Source of the DNA: an uncultured Peptoniphilus sp.
GTDB lineage: Bacteria > Bacillota > Clostridia > Tissierellales > Peptoniphilaceae
Length of the DNA: 17,693 nucleotides
Direction of reading: 5' to 3'
NCBI RefSeq assembly: GCF_943913915.1
Contig: NZ_CALUAA010000018.1
Coordinates: 1-17,693, forward strand
Of the stretch, positions 6,960 to 14,148 are shown piece by piece; within the stretch, counting starts at the first letter, position 1, and every line of letters begins with the position of its first letter. Below the pieces are notes generated by a model. It made no database searches. It was not told the DNA's origin and saw only the letters and a list, made by a program, of their open reading frames with translations. The position numbers and the translations under genes are program-made.

Positions 6960-7661
6960 TTATAAGCCGAGTAGTGAAATTAAGATAGGCATGACCACCG
7001 ATGCGATAATAGCGTGGAGTCCGATGGTAAGGCCGGACATGGCCCCTTCCACTTCGCCCAGTTTAATGGCGTAGCTCGTGCCCACGGCGTGTGCCGCCGT
7101 GCCGATGCCGAGACCTTTGGACACCGGGTTTTTAATATTCGCAAGCTTAATGCAGTACGGGGCAATGACGGCGCCGACGATGCCCGTTAAAATAACGAAC
7201 ATAACGGTAATGGAGACGATCCAACCCATTTTGCCGGAAATTTCCATGGCGATGGCCGTGGTGACGGACTTCGGAATGGATGCCAAAAGTACCTCTTGGG
7301 GAATGGCCAGCACATTGCCTAAAAAGACGACGCAGAGCACGACGAAGATACAGCCGATGGTAACCGATGCTAAAACGGGCACCAGGTATTTAATGAGCGT
7401 GTCTTTTTGTTTGTAAAGGCTCACGCCGATGACGATGGTCTCCACAGGCGAGATCACCATTTGAATGACCGAGCCTCCGTTTTGGTAATTTTCCAGGGGA
7501 ATATCGAATACCTTTAGGAATAAGATAATGGCAATAATGGAAAACAGAAGTGGGTTTAAAATAGGCGCATTCAGTCGCACGCTGAGCTTTGAGAAAAGAA
7601 TAAAGAACAGAATGGAAATAACCAATCCGAAATATGGGGTTTGGGTAAATAAATCAAGCAT
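6960..7661 (-). CDS. lrgB: LrgB/CidB family membrane protein
   Basis: This 233-residue protein is hydrophobic throughout and of normal LrgB length. Diagnostic blocks are NPLLFSII, LASIPKSVTTAIAMEIS and GLGIGTAAHAVGTSYAIKLGEVEGAMSG, the last being the most conserved region of LrgB. LrgB acts with LrgA at the cytoplasmic membrane. The pair was described as an antiholin system controlling murein hydrolase activity, and in several Firmicutes as a pyruvate transporter (e.g. PftAB). The start at 7661 follows GGGAGGT and overlaps the end of lrgA by 8 bases, so translation is probably coupled. No LytSR-type two-component system is nearby. Pyruvate handling would fit the fermentative genes in the window, but that is inference. 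Confidence 0.93.
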   Translation of the reverse strand: MLDLFTQTPYFGLVISILFFILFSKLSVRLNAPILNPLLFSIIAIILFLKVFDIPLENYQNGGSVIQMVISPVETIVIGVSLYKQKDTLIKYLVPVLASVTIGCIFVVLCVVFLGNVLAIPQEVLLASIPKSVTTAIAMEISGKMGWIVSITVMFVILTGIVGAVIAPYCIKLANIKNPVSKGLGIGTAAHAVGTSYAIKLGEVEGAMSGLTIGLHAIIASVVMPILISLLGL

Positions 7662-8025
7662 CTTTCTTACCTCCCGATACTTTTTCCTGCAGGCCGATGA
7701 TCAGATCACTGGCCTTACCGGTGACGATCATGGTGGCGGCGGTGGAGACCACGATAATGACGAAAATTTTCAGCCAAACATCGAGGCTAAACTCGCCGAA
7801 GTATTCCATGACGGCGACGCCGACGGGAATAAAGACGATGGCTAAGTATTTGTTGGATAATTCTGTAACTTCCTTTAAGTCGTCCAGTTTCACGATCTTA
7901 AATTCCAATAGGAGGAATAAGATGATCGCGGCGATAATCGTACTGGGGAAGGGAAACGGCAAAAGGCCCGAAATAATTTGGCCGAGAAGCGCCGTTCCGA
8001 ACATAATTAATAATTGGTATAACAC
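7654..8025 (-). CDS. lrgA: LrgA/CidA family membrane protein
   Basis: The 123-residue product has four hydrophobic segments and the LrgA/CidA sequence pattern: LLGQIISGLLPFPFPSTIIAAIILFLLLEFK, then a short polar stretch DDLKEVTELSNKYLAIVFIPVGVAVMEYF. LrgA proteins are holin-like partners of LrgB. The start is GTG at 8025, preceded by AAAGGGAGAG at suitable distance; the next in-frame ATG is at codon 8 and has no ribosome-binding site. It is the first gene of the lrgA-lrgB operon, with a near-consensus promoter 40-70 bases upstream. The last codons contain the ribosome-binding site of lrgB. Confidence 0.9.
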   Translation of the reverse strand: MLYQLLIMFGTALLGQIISGLLPFPFPSTIIAAIILFLLLEFKIVKLDDLKEVTELSNKYLAIVFIPVGVAVMEYFGEFSLDVWLKIFVIIVVSTAATMIVTGKASDLIIGLQEKVSGGKKDA

Positions 8026-8065
8026 GTTTTCTCTCCCTTTTAATTAAAATTACATGAGCCTCTTT

Positions 8066-8094
8066 AATATATAAAACCTGCGGGCGTTTATCAA
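8066..8094 (-). promoter_or_regulatory. Promoter of the lrgAB operon
   Basis: On the minus strand, -35 TTGATA (8089-8094) and -10 TATATT (8066-8071) are 17 bases apart. The transcript would begin near 8059, about 35 bases before the GTG start of lrgA. Confidence 0.65.
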
Positions 8095-8329
8095 GGTAAA
8101 AAGTAAAAATTTATCGAGAAACAGGAGAAATAACGGCGTTTAATACAAAATATATCATTTAAAACAAAAGAAACAAAAAGATCGGGCGTAAATTTGAACA
8201 AAAACGAATATTGATAATACTATATTCAGGAGATTGTATATTCTTCTAGCCGAGCCGGAGATGTTTCCGTGATTAGCTTTTCTATCTTTAGGTATATATT
8301 CTAATAATAACTATTATTAGGAGGATACT
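8095..8329. other. Divergent intergenic region between lrgA and the SDR gene
   Basis: No coding sequence is seen. The part up to about 8240 is A-rich. A possible plus-strand promoter is TTGAAC (8194-8199), 18 bases, TACTAT (8218-8223). A small hairpin CGGAG-ATGT-TTCCG lies near 8254-8268. The right end carries the palindrome described separately. Apart from these, nothing recognisable is present. Confidence 0.45.
8301..8320. promoter_or_regulatory. Perfect palindrome overlapping the SDR ribosome-binding site
   Basis: CTAATAATA (8301-8309), two bases, TATTATTAG (8312-8320): 9-bp perfect arms. The right arm merges into the ribosome-binding site TAGGAGGA (8318-8325), ten bases before ATG at 8330. 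It may be a protein operator, or an RNA hairpin that partly hides the Shine-Dalgarno sequence. Confidence 0.5.
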
Positions 8330-9067
8330 ATGTTAAAGGATAAAATTTGCGTCGTTACCGGCGGTACCCGAGGTATCGGGAAAGCCATTGTAGAAGAATT
8401 TTTAAACGAAGGGGCTACGGTCATTTTCTTCGGCTCCCGTGAAGAAACGGTGGCAAAAGCTTTGAAAGAATACAAGAAAAAATATGACAAAGTGGAAGGT
8501 GCATGGCCGAATTTAATGGATGGGGAATCCATTAAAGCCGAAATCGAACGAATCATAGAAAAATACGGCCGTATCGATGTCCTCGCCAATAACGCCGGCG
8601 TCGCCGACGACGTATCGGTTTACGATTATGATGCCGATAAATTCGCCAAGATTATGGATTTAAACGTAAAGGGCGTGTTCAACGCCATCGTCGCCACCAT
8701 TCCCCACATGAAGGAACAGGGCGGCGGATCTATTATTTCCACGAGCTCCATGGTAAGCAAATACGGTCAAACCCGCGGCGTCGGCTATCCTGCGAGTAAA
8801 TTTGCCGTAAACGGCCTTACCATCTCCCTTGCAAGAGAACTTGGTCCCGATAATATTCGCGTGAACGCCGTGGCTCCCGGCATTACTAATACGGATATGA
8901 TGCAAAAGGTGCCCAAGGAAATGATCGAGCCCTTGATCCAAAATATTCCCCTTCGCCGCATCGGCGAGCCGGAAGATATTGCCAAGGCCTACGCTTTCTT
9001 AGCCAGCGACAAGGCGTCCTATATTTCGGGAACCGTACTGAATGTGGACGGCGCCATGCTCGTATAA
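8330..9067 (+). CDS. Short-chain dehydrogenase/reductase, FabG/BaiA-like
   Basis: The 245-residue product is a classical SDR. It has cofactor motif TGGTRGIG (10-17), NNAG (87-90), Asn112, and catalytic Ser140, Tyr153 and Lys157 in GVGYPASK. SR at 36-37 after strand 2 hints at NADP(H) preference. The overall pattern (VTGGTRGIG, IMDLNVKGVFNA, GVGYPASK, NIRVNAVAPGITNTDM, C-terminal VDGA) looks close to both FabG-type 3-oxoacyl-ACP reductases and BaiA-type 3-alpha-hydroxysteroid dehydrogenases of gut clostridia. No fatty-acid synthesis or bai genes surround it, so the substrate is open. The ribosome-binding site AGGAGG abuts a perfect palindrome, and a strong terminator follows. Family is certain; substrate is not. 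Confidence 0.9.
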   Translation: MLKDKICVVTGGTRGIGKAIVEEFLNEGATVIFFGSREETVAKALKEYKKKYDKVEGAWPNLMDGESIKAEIERIIEKYGRIDVLANNAGVADDVSVYDYDADKFAKIMDLNVKGVFNAIVATIPHMKEQGGGSIISTSSMVSKYGQTRGVGYPASKFAVNGLTISLARELGPDNIRVNAVAPGITNTDMMQKVPKEMIEPLIQNIPLRRIGEPEDIAKAYAFLASDKASYISGTVLNVDGAMLV

Positions 9068-9070
9068 AAC

Positions 9071-9100
9071 AAAAAGCATCTACGGTCGTAGATGCTTTTT
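9071..9100 (+). terminator. Intrinsic terminator after the SDR gene
   Basis: A 14-bp perfect stem, AAAAAGCATCTACG (9071-9084) against CGTAGATGCTTTTT (9087-9100), ends in five T residues, three bases after the stop codon. The symmetric A and T runs make it usable in both directions. Confidence 0.9.
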
Positions 9101-9123
9101 ACATAGAGGAATGCAAACACATT

Positions 9124-9384
9124 ATGAAAAAGTTTCGAAAAAATTTACAGCTTTACACTTTCTTGATCGGGTTTCTTTTAATTATCGTCGCCTATTTCAT
9201 TCCGACCGATCCCTTTCCCACCATTAAACCCATGGGCATCGCCACGATTTTTATCGCACCTATTTTGGGAATTTTAGGCATTGTCTTTTCCCTAATCAAT
9301 AAAAAATACCGCTACATCGTCCCCAATGTGCTCTTGGCATTGTCCTTTTTCATCCTTATGGATCTGTTTTATTTAATCCCCTGA
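9124..9384 (+). CDS. Small three-TM membrane protein, first of a paralogous pair
   Basis: The 86-residue protein is not recognised. It has a basic N terminus (MKKFRKN), then three hydrophobic segments at about residues 10-26, 39-57 and 65-85. The polar piece IPTDPFPTIKPMGIATI sits between TM1 and TM2. It aligns over its full length with the next gene: conserved features are a (V/I)-A-x-x-(I/F)-x-P-x-DP core, ATI(F/Y)xAPILGI(L/V)GI, the short basic/aromatic loop K(K/Q)YxxxxPN(V/I)LL and LSFFI. Only a weak AGAGGA lies upstream of the ATG, 13 bases away, so the start is less certain. It has no close-range promoter that I can see after the SDR terminator. Confidence 0.65.
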   Translation: MKKFRKNLQLYTFLIGFLLIIVAYFIPTDPFPTIKPMGIATIFIAPILGILGIVFSLINKKYRYIVPNVLLALSFFILMDLFYLIP

Positions 9385-9442
9385 GAATAAAAAGTATGGC
9401 GAAAAGTGCGAGGCTTCATGCAGTAAGCGGAAAGAAGAAGAG

Positions 9443-9712
9443 ATGAAATCTTGTTTAGAAAAAATCCATAAGATGACGGTGGTCGTCGGCGTTCTTATGA
9501 TCGTCGCATCCCTTTTCTTTCCCGCCGATCCTCTCGCCGAGATGCGGCCCGTGGATTACGCCACGATCTACGCTGCGCCGATTCTCGGCATCGTCGGCAT
9601 AATATCATCTTTCGTTCAGAAGCAATACCCATGGATGATTCCCAATATTCTGTTGTGTCTATCCTTTTTTATCGCCACGGCAATGGCTTTTATAGGAATG
9701 GCGCTACCGTAA
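9443..9712 (+). CDS. Small three-TM membrane protein, second of a paralogous pair
   Basis: The 89-residue protein is a diverged tandem duplicate of its upstream neighbour. It shares FFPADPL / FIPTDPF, the ATIYAAPILGIVGI segment, a K(K/Q)Y-type loop, P-N-I-L-L and the LSFFI third TM. It has three hydrophobic segments (about 11-27, 42-58 and 66-88) and no catalytic motif. The start follows GAAAGAAGAAGAG. The two genes are 58 bases apart and share the terminator at 9726-9754, so they are probably co-transcribed. The role is unknown; both proteins would sit in the cytoplasmic membrane. Confidence 0.68.
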   Translation: MKSCLEKIHKMTVVVGVLMIVASLFFPADPLAEMRPVDYATIYAAPILGIVGIISSFVQKQYPWMIPNILLCLSFFIATAMAFIGMALP

Positions 9713-9725
9713 AATACCGCATATT

Positions 9726-9754
9726 AAAAGGCAGGCAGGTCCTGTCTTTTTTTT
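9726..9754 (+). terminator. Intrinsic terminator after the small membrane protein pair
   Basis: AAAAGGCAGG pairs with CCTGTCTTTT (one G-U) around loop CAGGT, and the T-run continues to eight residues. It ends just upstream of the -35 box of the next operon. Confidence 0.85.
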
Positions 9755-9759
9755 GTTCC

Positions 9760-9793
9760 TTGACAAGCGTTATATACTGTTATACACTGTTAT
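9760..9793 (+). promoter_or_regulatory. Promoter and direct-repeat operator of the GntR-ABC operon
   Basis: A consensus -35 TTGACA (9760-9765) is followed by a TATACA/TACACT -10 candidate (9781-9788; spacing 15 or 17). Overlapping the spacer and -10 are direct 10-bp repeats: GTTATATACT (9769-9778), GTTATACACT (9779-9788) and a partial GTTAT (9789-9793). These are the likely binding sites of the GntR protein encoded next, implying autoregulation. Confidence 0.65.
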
Positions 9794-9809
9794 CGAAATG
9801 AGGGATACC

Positions 9810-10184
9810 ATGGACATCATCATTGACAATTCCGCTTCGCTTCCTATCTACGAGCAGTTGCGGAATCAAATTCGAGATCAAATTATAAACGACGTATTGG
9901 CATACGACGAGCAGCTTCCTTCCATTCGCGTTCTCGCCAAAGATCTTTCCATCAGCATTATGACGGTAAAAAAAGCTTACGACGCTCTGGAAGAGGAAGG
10001 CTTTATCGTGACGCGGCAGGGGAAGGGGTCCTTCGTCGCCGAAAAAAATGAAAATGTTGCGCGGGAAATCGTGCAAAAACAAATGGAAGAGCATATGGAG
10101 GCCGTCGTGGCCATTGCCAAAGATCATGGCATCGAAAAGGAAGATATTATGGCCATGCTGGATGTTTTATTCGGAGGTGACTAA
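9810..10184 (+). CDS. GntR family (YtrA subfamily) transcriptional regulator
   Basis: I place the start at ATG 9810 (124 residues; MDIIIDN...), after AGGGAT. A longer reading frame from 9753 would overlap the promoter. The N-terminal winged helix is clear: LPIYEQLRNQIRDQI, LPSIRVLAKDLSISIMTVKKAY and LEEEGFIVTRQGKGSFV (residues about 11-76). A short C-terminal helical tail of about 45 residues follows, not a FadR/HutC effector domain. That short tail defines the YtrA subfamily, whose members usually repress an adjacent ABC transporter operon and respond to cell-envelope or peptide-antibiotic stress. Its stop codon overlaps the ATPase start (TAATG), so the three genes form one operon. Confidence 0.92.
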   Translation: MDIIIDNSASLPIYEQLRNQIRDQIINDVLAYDEQLPSIRVLAKDLSISIMTVKKAYDALEEEGFIVTRQGKGSFVAEKNENVAREIVQKQMEEHMEAVVAIAKDHGIEKEDIMAMLDVLFGGD

Positions 10185-11038
10185 TGGATAGAATCACATT
10201 AAACAATATTCGAAAAGAATACAGCGCCTTTATTTTAGACGGGGTCAGCTTCCCCGTGAAAGAGGGCTATATTACGGGCTTTATCGGTCCCAACGGCTCG
10301 GGGAAGACCACGACCATCCGCGCCATTTTAAATCTCAATCACTTACACGGGGGCGAGGTTTTATACCGCGGCGGGCGGCCGGAAGACAACGACTACTTGC
10401 AGGATGTAGGCATCGTTCTCGACGAATCTTATTTTCCGAAGGATTGGTCGATTGAAGATGTGAACAATGTCTTATCCGTAGGATATAAAAACTGGAAGTC
10501 CTCTGAATTTTTTAAGCGAGTGAAAGATTACGGTATCGATCCGAAATTAAAAGTGAAGGCCCTTTCCCGAGGTATGACGACGAAGCTGATGCTCGCCGCC
10601 GCCCTCTCCCACGGTGCCAAGACCTTGGTGTTGGACGAGCCCACCAGCGGGCTGGATCCCCGATCTCGGGACGAATTTCGCGACACCATTCAACACTATA
10701 TGGCAGAGGATGAGGAAAATACCGTGCTCTTTTCTACTCACATTACGGAAGATTTGGAGGTTATCGCCGATTACATCGCCTTTATTATGGACGGTGCGCT
10801 GATTTTTTACGGCACGAAGGACGATTTCTTAGACGCTTACCGCATCGTAAAATGCAGCGAAACTAGTTTAAGCGGTGTGGAGCCGAAAGAAATTCTCGGC
10901 AAGAAAAAAACTTCTACCCATGTGGAAGTACTAGTTGCGGCGGATATGGCCGATGCTTTCGGCAAAAACACCGTCGTAGAAAAGCCATCCATCGATCGCA
11001 TAATGACCTTCTACCATCGAGGTGATGAACATGCTTAA
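10184..11038 (+). CDS. ABC transporter ATP-binding protein (YtrB/PmtA-like)
   Basis: The 284-residue ATPase has a complete nucleotide-binding domain. Walker A is GPNGSGKTT (35-43), the signature is LSRGM (127-131, a variant of LSGGQ), Walker B is TLVLDEP (147-153) with the D-loop SGLD, and the switch His is 186 in LFSTHITED. A C-terminal extension of about 75 residues (from about 210) is typical of ABC-2/BcrA-type exporters. The gene starts inside the GntR stop codon and ends overlapping the permease start. With the YtrA-type regulator and ABC-2 permease, this resembles the first half of the staphylococcal Pmt system or B. subtilis Ytr. The inferred role is export or membrane protection against an antimicrobial peptide or similar amphiphile; the substrate is unproven. 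Confidence 0.92.
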   Translation: MDRITLNNIRKEYSAFILDGVSFPVKEGYITGFIGPNGSGKTTTIRAILNLNHLHGGEVLYRGGRPEDNDYLQDVGIVLDESYFPKDWSIEDVNNVLSVGYKNWKSSEFFKRVKDYGIDPKLKVKALSRGMTTKLMLAAALSHGAKTLVLDEPTSGLDPRSRDEFRDTIQHYMAEDEENTVLFSTHITEDLEVIADYIAFIMDGALIFYGTKDDFLDAYRIVKCSETSLSGVEPKEILGKKKTSTHVEVLVAADMADAFGKNTVVEKPSIDRIMTFYHRGDEHA

Positions 11039-11693
11039 GACCCTTAAAATGGATTTATTGGGCATTCGCCCTTATATTACGTGGAAGCTGATTTTGTTTT
11101 TCGTCCTGTTTTCCGTAGGCTTTACTTATTTTGGGGAGCTGTCTTTTTTCCCCTTGGTCTTCGCCATGACCATGTCCTTAATGATTATGACCTACCCCTT
11201 TGTAACCGGTGAGGATTCGGGAACGGAGCGGCTCTACCGCATGATCGGCATGGAAGATGAGAATACGGTGCGGGGTCGCTACCTTTACTCTTTAGTGGTA
11301 TTTCTCGTCGCCGCCCTCGCCGCCCTCGTCATTATGAACGGCGTGAGCCTTGTGAAAAACGGCGAGCTCCTTATGGGGGAAAGCTTGGTGAGCGGCGGAC
11401 TCTACCTCGTGATGTACATCCTCTTTATGGATATCAATCTGCCGATTTTTTTCGCCGTTGGCCACAAAAAAGCCAAGGGCGTCGCCGCAGCGGCGCTGGT
11501 TATCGCCACTATAATCGTCATCGCCGTGTCCGGTTTCACCGCCTCGACTTTTCCGAATGAAGTGAAGATTCTATACCAATGGGCCACGACCCATCTTTTC
11601 CTCGTGGTCCTGGGAGCGGTTTTAATCGTCGCTCTCTTAACGGCTTTATCGTATACGATCGCCCTTAGAAAATTTAAAAAACGCGACTTATAA
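11031..11693 (+). CDS. ABC-2 type permease (ABC2_membrane_5-like)
   Basis: This 220-residue protein has six hydrophobic segments, as expected of small ABC-2 permeases paired with YtrB/PmtA ATPases. A conserved piece is the cytoplasmic loop EDSGTERLYRMIGMEDENTVRGRYLY after TM2 (key features ED-GTE-LY, and R-RY), typical of this family. I place the start at ATG 11031, six bases after GAGGTG and overlapping the ATPase stop by 8 bases. An upstream GTG at 11022 in the same frame is less likely. It would form the membrane part of the exporter, probably as a homodimer since no second permease gene is present. Confidence 0.88.
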   Translation: MLKTLKMDLLGIRPYITWKLILFFVLFSVGFTYFGELSFFPLVFAMTMSLMIMTYPFVTGEDSGTERLYRMIGMEDENTVRGRYLYSLVVFLVAALAALVIMNGVSLVKNGELLMGESLVSGGLYLVMYILFMDINLPIFFAVGHKKAKGVAAAALVIATIIVIAVSGFTASTFPNEVKILYQWATTHLFLVVLGAVLIVALLTALSYTIALRKFKKRDL

Positions 11694-11697
11694 AGAG

Positions 11698-11736
11698 ATC
11701 CCCGAAGACCGGACTTCCGAACTTCGGGGATTTTTT
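11698..11736 (+). terminator. Intrinsic terminator of the GntR-ABC operon
   Basis: ATCCCCGAAG (11698-11707) pairs with CTTCGGGGAT (11722-11731) across a 14-base loop, followed by T residues. The T-run overlaps the stop codon of the convergent minus-strand gene. Confidence 0.88.
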
Positions 11737-12793
11737 AGTTCATGTATTTTCGATCGATATAATCTTTTAAGCGCCAACTCAAATGGCCGTAGAGGGAAAG
11801 GCCGCCCCAATTGAGAATGGCTTTTTTCGAACCGCAGTTTAAAATTTGAAGATAGCGGCTTTGAGGCTTGTAGTCTCGCTTTTTTCCGCCTCTAAGGAGG
11901 CTCATGAGATTATTTAAAAGCACGGGAGCTTCCCTAATGGCGAAGACGCCGGCTTTGTTGAGCGTGGGGTAACAACGCAAATTAATCATGTCGCCCATGG
12001 CGAGAGCGTCTTCCGCCACGTGAAGATCGTCGCTCGCCCAAATAAAACGATCCTCGGAGATGTCGAAGCCTCTGAAATCCACGTCGATGCCCGTAAAACC
12101 CGTGGAGAGAATAATGTAATCGAAGGGGAAAGATCTTTTGCCGGAAAGAGCCTCGTTATTTTCAAGAACGGTAATGGGAGTGTCTTCAAAGAGCCGAATC
12201 TTCTTTTCCTCGGAAAGTTTGCGCACCTTTTTGCGGGTCTTTTGATTAAAGCGGCTGCAGACCTCCCCTGATGTGGCCACGGTAATCTCAAGATCGGGAT
12301 AGGCCTCACGGAAAGAAAAGGCCAGCTCCATTCCCGACGCGCCGCCGCCGACGATAAAGAGTTTTTTGCCCGCTACGCTTTCCGTCTCTAAAAACTTTTT
12401 AAACTCTACGATGCGGCCGATGGGCTTTACATAAGTTCCCGCCATGTTATCCAGGGGAAATACTTCTTTCGAACGGACGCCGAGATTCATAGAGAGCACA
12501 TCGTAGGGATATTCGCCATTTTCCGTCATGATCAACTTCTTTTCCCGGTCCACGGAGGTAATGGTTTCCTCCACATAGCGAACGGAAGCCTTTTTGCATA
12601 GTTCGGGGACATTAAAGGAGATGTCCTCTTCCGTGTAAATCCCCTCCACATAGCCGGAGAGCATGCCGGAGTAATATTGTTTCGGATAATCGGTAATAAG
12701 GCTTACACGATAGTCTTCCAAGGGCCGCTTCATTAATTCCTTTAACACCAGGATGTGGCCGTGGCCGCCTCCCGCTAAAATAAGTTCTTTCAT
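11735..12793 (-). CDS. FAD/NAD(P)-dependent oxidoreductase, SelD-associated type
   Basis: I start this at ATG 12793 (352 residues), because AAAGGAGG lies five bases upstream; a 9-codon longer frame has no such site. It has two dinucleotide folds: FAD at the N terminus (LILAGGGHGHILVLKEL, residues 4-20) and NAD(P) at IVGGGASGMELAF (147-159). The GDM near the C-terminal third (LAMGDM) is the usual second FAD contact. The GGGHGHxLVL / YYSGMLSGY pattern matches NDH-2-like proteins known as the domain fused to, or encoded beside, SelD selenophosphate synthase (the family annotated Nterm_to_SelD). No selD is seen here. The fold is NDH-2/sulfide-quinone-reductase-like; electron donor and acceptor are unknown. 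Confidence 0.82.
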   Translation of the reverse strand: MKELILAGGGHGHILVLKELMKRPLEDYRVSLITDYPKQYYSGMLSGYVEGIYTEEDISFNVPELCKKASVRYVEETITSVDREKKLIMTENGEYPYDVLSMNLGVRSKEVFPLDNMAGTYVKPIGRIVEFKKFLETESVAGKKLFIVGGGASGMELAFSFREAYPDLEITVATSGEVCSRFNQKTRKKVRKLSEEKKIRLFEDTPITVLENNEALSGKRSFPFDYIILSTGFTGIDVDFRGFDISEDRFIWASDDLHVAEDALAMGDMINLRCYPTLNKAGVFAIREAPVLLNNLMSLLRGGKKRDYKPQSRYLQILNCGSKKAILNWGGLSLYGHLSWRLKDYIDRKYMN

Positions 12794-12910
12794 AGTGCCT
12801 CCTTTTCTAAAGCGTATCAATCATGGAATGGAAAGGCAATTTTAAAAGAAGATGTATCGAAAAAAAGAGACGGAACGGAGCTGTATTTAGTTTTTCAATA
12901 ATAGGAGCAG

Positions 12911-12933
12911 AAAAAAAGCCCCATAGGGGCTTT
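12911..12933 (-). terminator. Intrinsic terminator of the Fe-alcohol dehydrogenase gene
   Basis: AAAGCCCC (12915-12922) pairs with GGGGCTTT (12926-12933). On the minus strand it is followed by a run of T (A residues at 12911-12917), ten bases after the stop codon. Confidence 0.88.
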
Positions 12934-12942
12934 CGTTCCGCA

Positions 12943-14115
12943 TCAGTTTTTGAAAGATGCCTTATATATGGCGAGGATATCTTCTTCATGGAGATCGACG
13001 AAACCTTTAATGGTGCCGCCTACGTGATCGGCGCAGGCTTTGGCCATGGGCTCGAGGGCATCTTCCGTAATGCCGACTTCTTCCAGCGTCATGGGGATAT
13101 TCATGGAAAGGAAGAAATCGTGGAGACGATCGATGGCTTCTTTCGCCATTTCCATCGTATCCTTTTTCGGAATGTCGAAGACGTGGTGGCCGAAGCGGGC
13201 GATTTTCGGCGCCGTCTTTTCATTTAAGAGATGACGCAGCCAGCGGGGCGTTAAAATGGCGAGGCCCACGCCGTGGGTAATGTCGAAGAAGGCGGAAAGT
13301 TCGTGTTCCATGGGGTGCACGCTCCATGATTGGCTCTTTCCCGTATTTAAGAGGCCGTTAATGGCCCAGCTGGAGGCCCACATTAAATTACTCCGCGCCT
13401 CTATATCGTCGCCGTTTTCAACGGCGATGGGACCGTAGTGAACGCAGGTGCGCAAGAGTCCTTCGGCGAAGGAATCCTGCATAAAGGCGTCGTCATTCAG
13501 GGAGAAATAATTTTCCATGGTGTGGCTCATAATATCCGCCGTACCCGATGCGGTTTGGTAGGGGCTTACGGTCTTCGTGTAGGCGGGATTTAAAAGACTC
13601 ACCTTCGGGAGCACATGTCTGCTCGCCCAACCGAGTTTTTCTTTAGTCTCCGGATTTGTAATAACGGAGGAGGTGTCCATTTCAGAACCTGTGGCCGACA
13701 GAGTCAAGACCGTAGCGAGGGGAAGGGCGCCGGTAACTTTCGCTTTTTTAACGACGATATCCCAGGGATCGCCGCCGGTGACGGAGGCCGCCGCGATTAA
13801 TTTCGCCGCGTCGATAGTGGAGCCGCCGCCGATGGGCACGATGATGTCGATGTTTTCAGCCTTTACTTTTTCAACGCCTGAGACGACGCTTTCGATGCGG
13901 GGATTGGGTTCGATGCCGCCGTGATCGATGCATTCCACCCCTTCATCTTTAAGAGCCGAGGTAATGGTGTCGTAAATACCGTTACGTTTAACGGAGCCGC
14001 CGCCGAAGACGATGAGCGCTCGGTTTCCCAGTTTTTTTACTTCTTCTGCAAAGGCATGGGCTTGATCTTCGCCGAATAAAATGGCGGTGTCTACGTGAAA
14101 TTTAAAATCTCTCAT
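12943..14115 (-). CDS. Iron-containing alcohol dehydrogenase (BdhA/YqhD-like)
   Basis: The 390-residue protein is a group III Fe-ADH. The N-terminal FGGGSVKRNG motif (37-46) and PIGGGSTIDAAK (94-105) bind NAD(P)H. GGGSVKRNG is typical of butanol dehydrogenases and YqhD, which prefer NADPH. The metal ligands are all present: Asp194 and His198 in ADIMSHTMENYF, His267 in the WSVHPMEHEL segment and His281 in DITHGVG. Their positions match E. coli YqhD numbering. The enzyme would reduce aldehydes to alcohols in fermentation or aldehyde detoxification. AAAGGA precedes the ATG at a distance of about 7 bases. The divergent gap to the DUF503 gene has a perfect 16-bp palindrome, a likely operator. Confidence 0.94.
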   Translation of the reverse strand: MRDFKFHVDTAILFGEDQAHAFAEEVKKLGNRALIVFGGGSVKRNGIYDTITSALKDEGVECIDHGGIEPNPRIESVVSGVEKVKAENIDIIVPIGGGSTIDAAKLIAAASVTGGDPWDIVVKKAKVTGALPLATVLTLSATGSEMDTSSVITNPETKEKLGWASRHVLPKVSLLNPAYTKTVSPYQTASGTADIMSHTMENYFSLNDDAFMQDSFAEGLLRTCVHYGPIAVENGDDIEARSNLMWASSWAINGLLNTGKSQSWSVHPMEHELSAFFDITHGVGLAILTPRWLRHLLNEKTAPKIARFGHHVFDIPKKDTMEMAKEAIDRLHDFFLSMNIPMTLEEVGITEDALEPMAKACADHVGGTIKGFVDLHEEDILAIYKASFKN

Positions 14116-14148
14116 AATATATCCTTTCTGCTCTCTGTTTTTCTTATT

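Noticed and set aside
7078..7416. Plus-strand frame opposite lrgB
   Set aside because: It mirrors the well-supported LrgB protein and has no ribosome-binding site.
9753..9809. Longer N terminus for the GntR regulator
   Set aside because: The extra 19 codons run through the -35 box and operator repeats and have no ribosome-binding site. ATG 9810 begins right at the conserved domain.
12794..12820. Nine-codon N-terminal extension of the FAD oxidoreductase
   Set aside because: A strong AAAGGAGG lies inside the extension, correctly spaced for ATG 12793.
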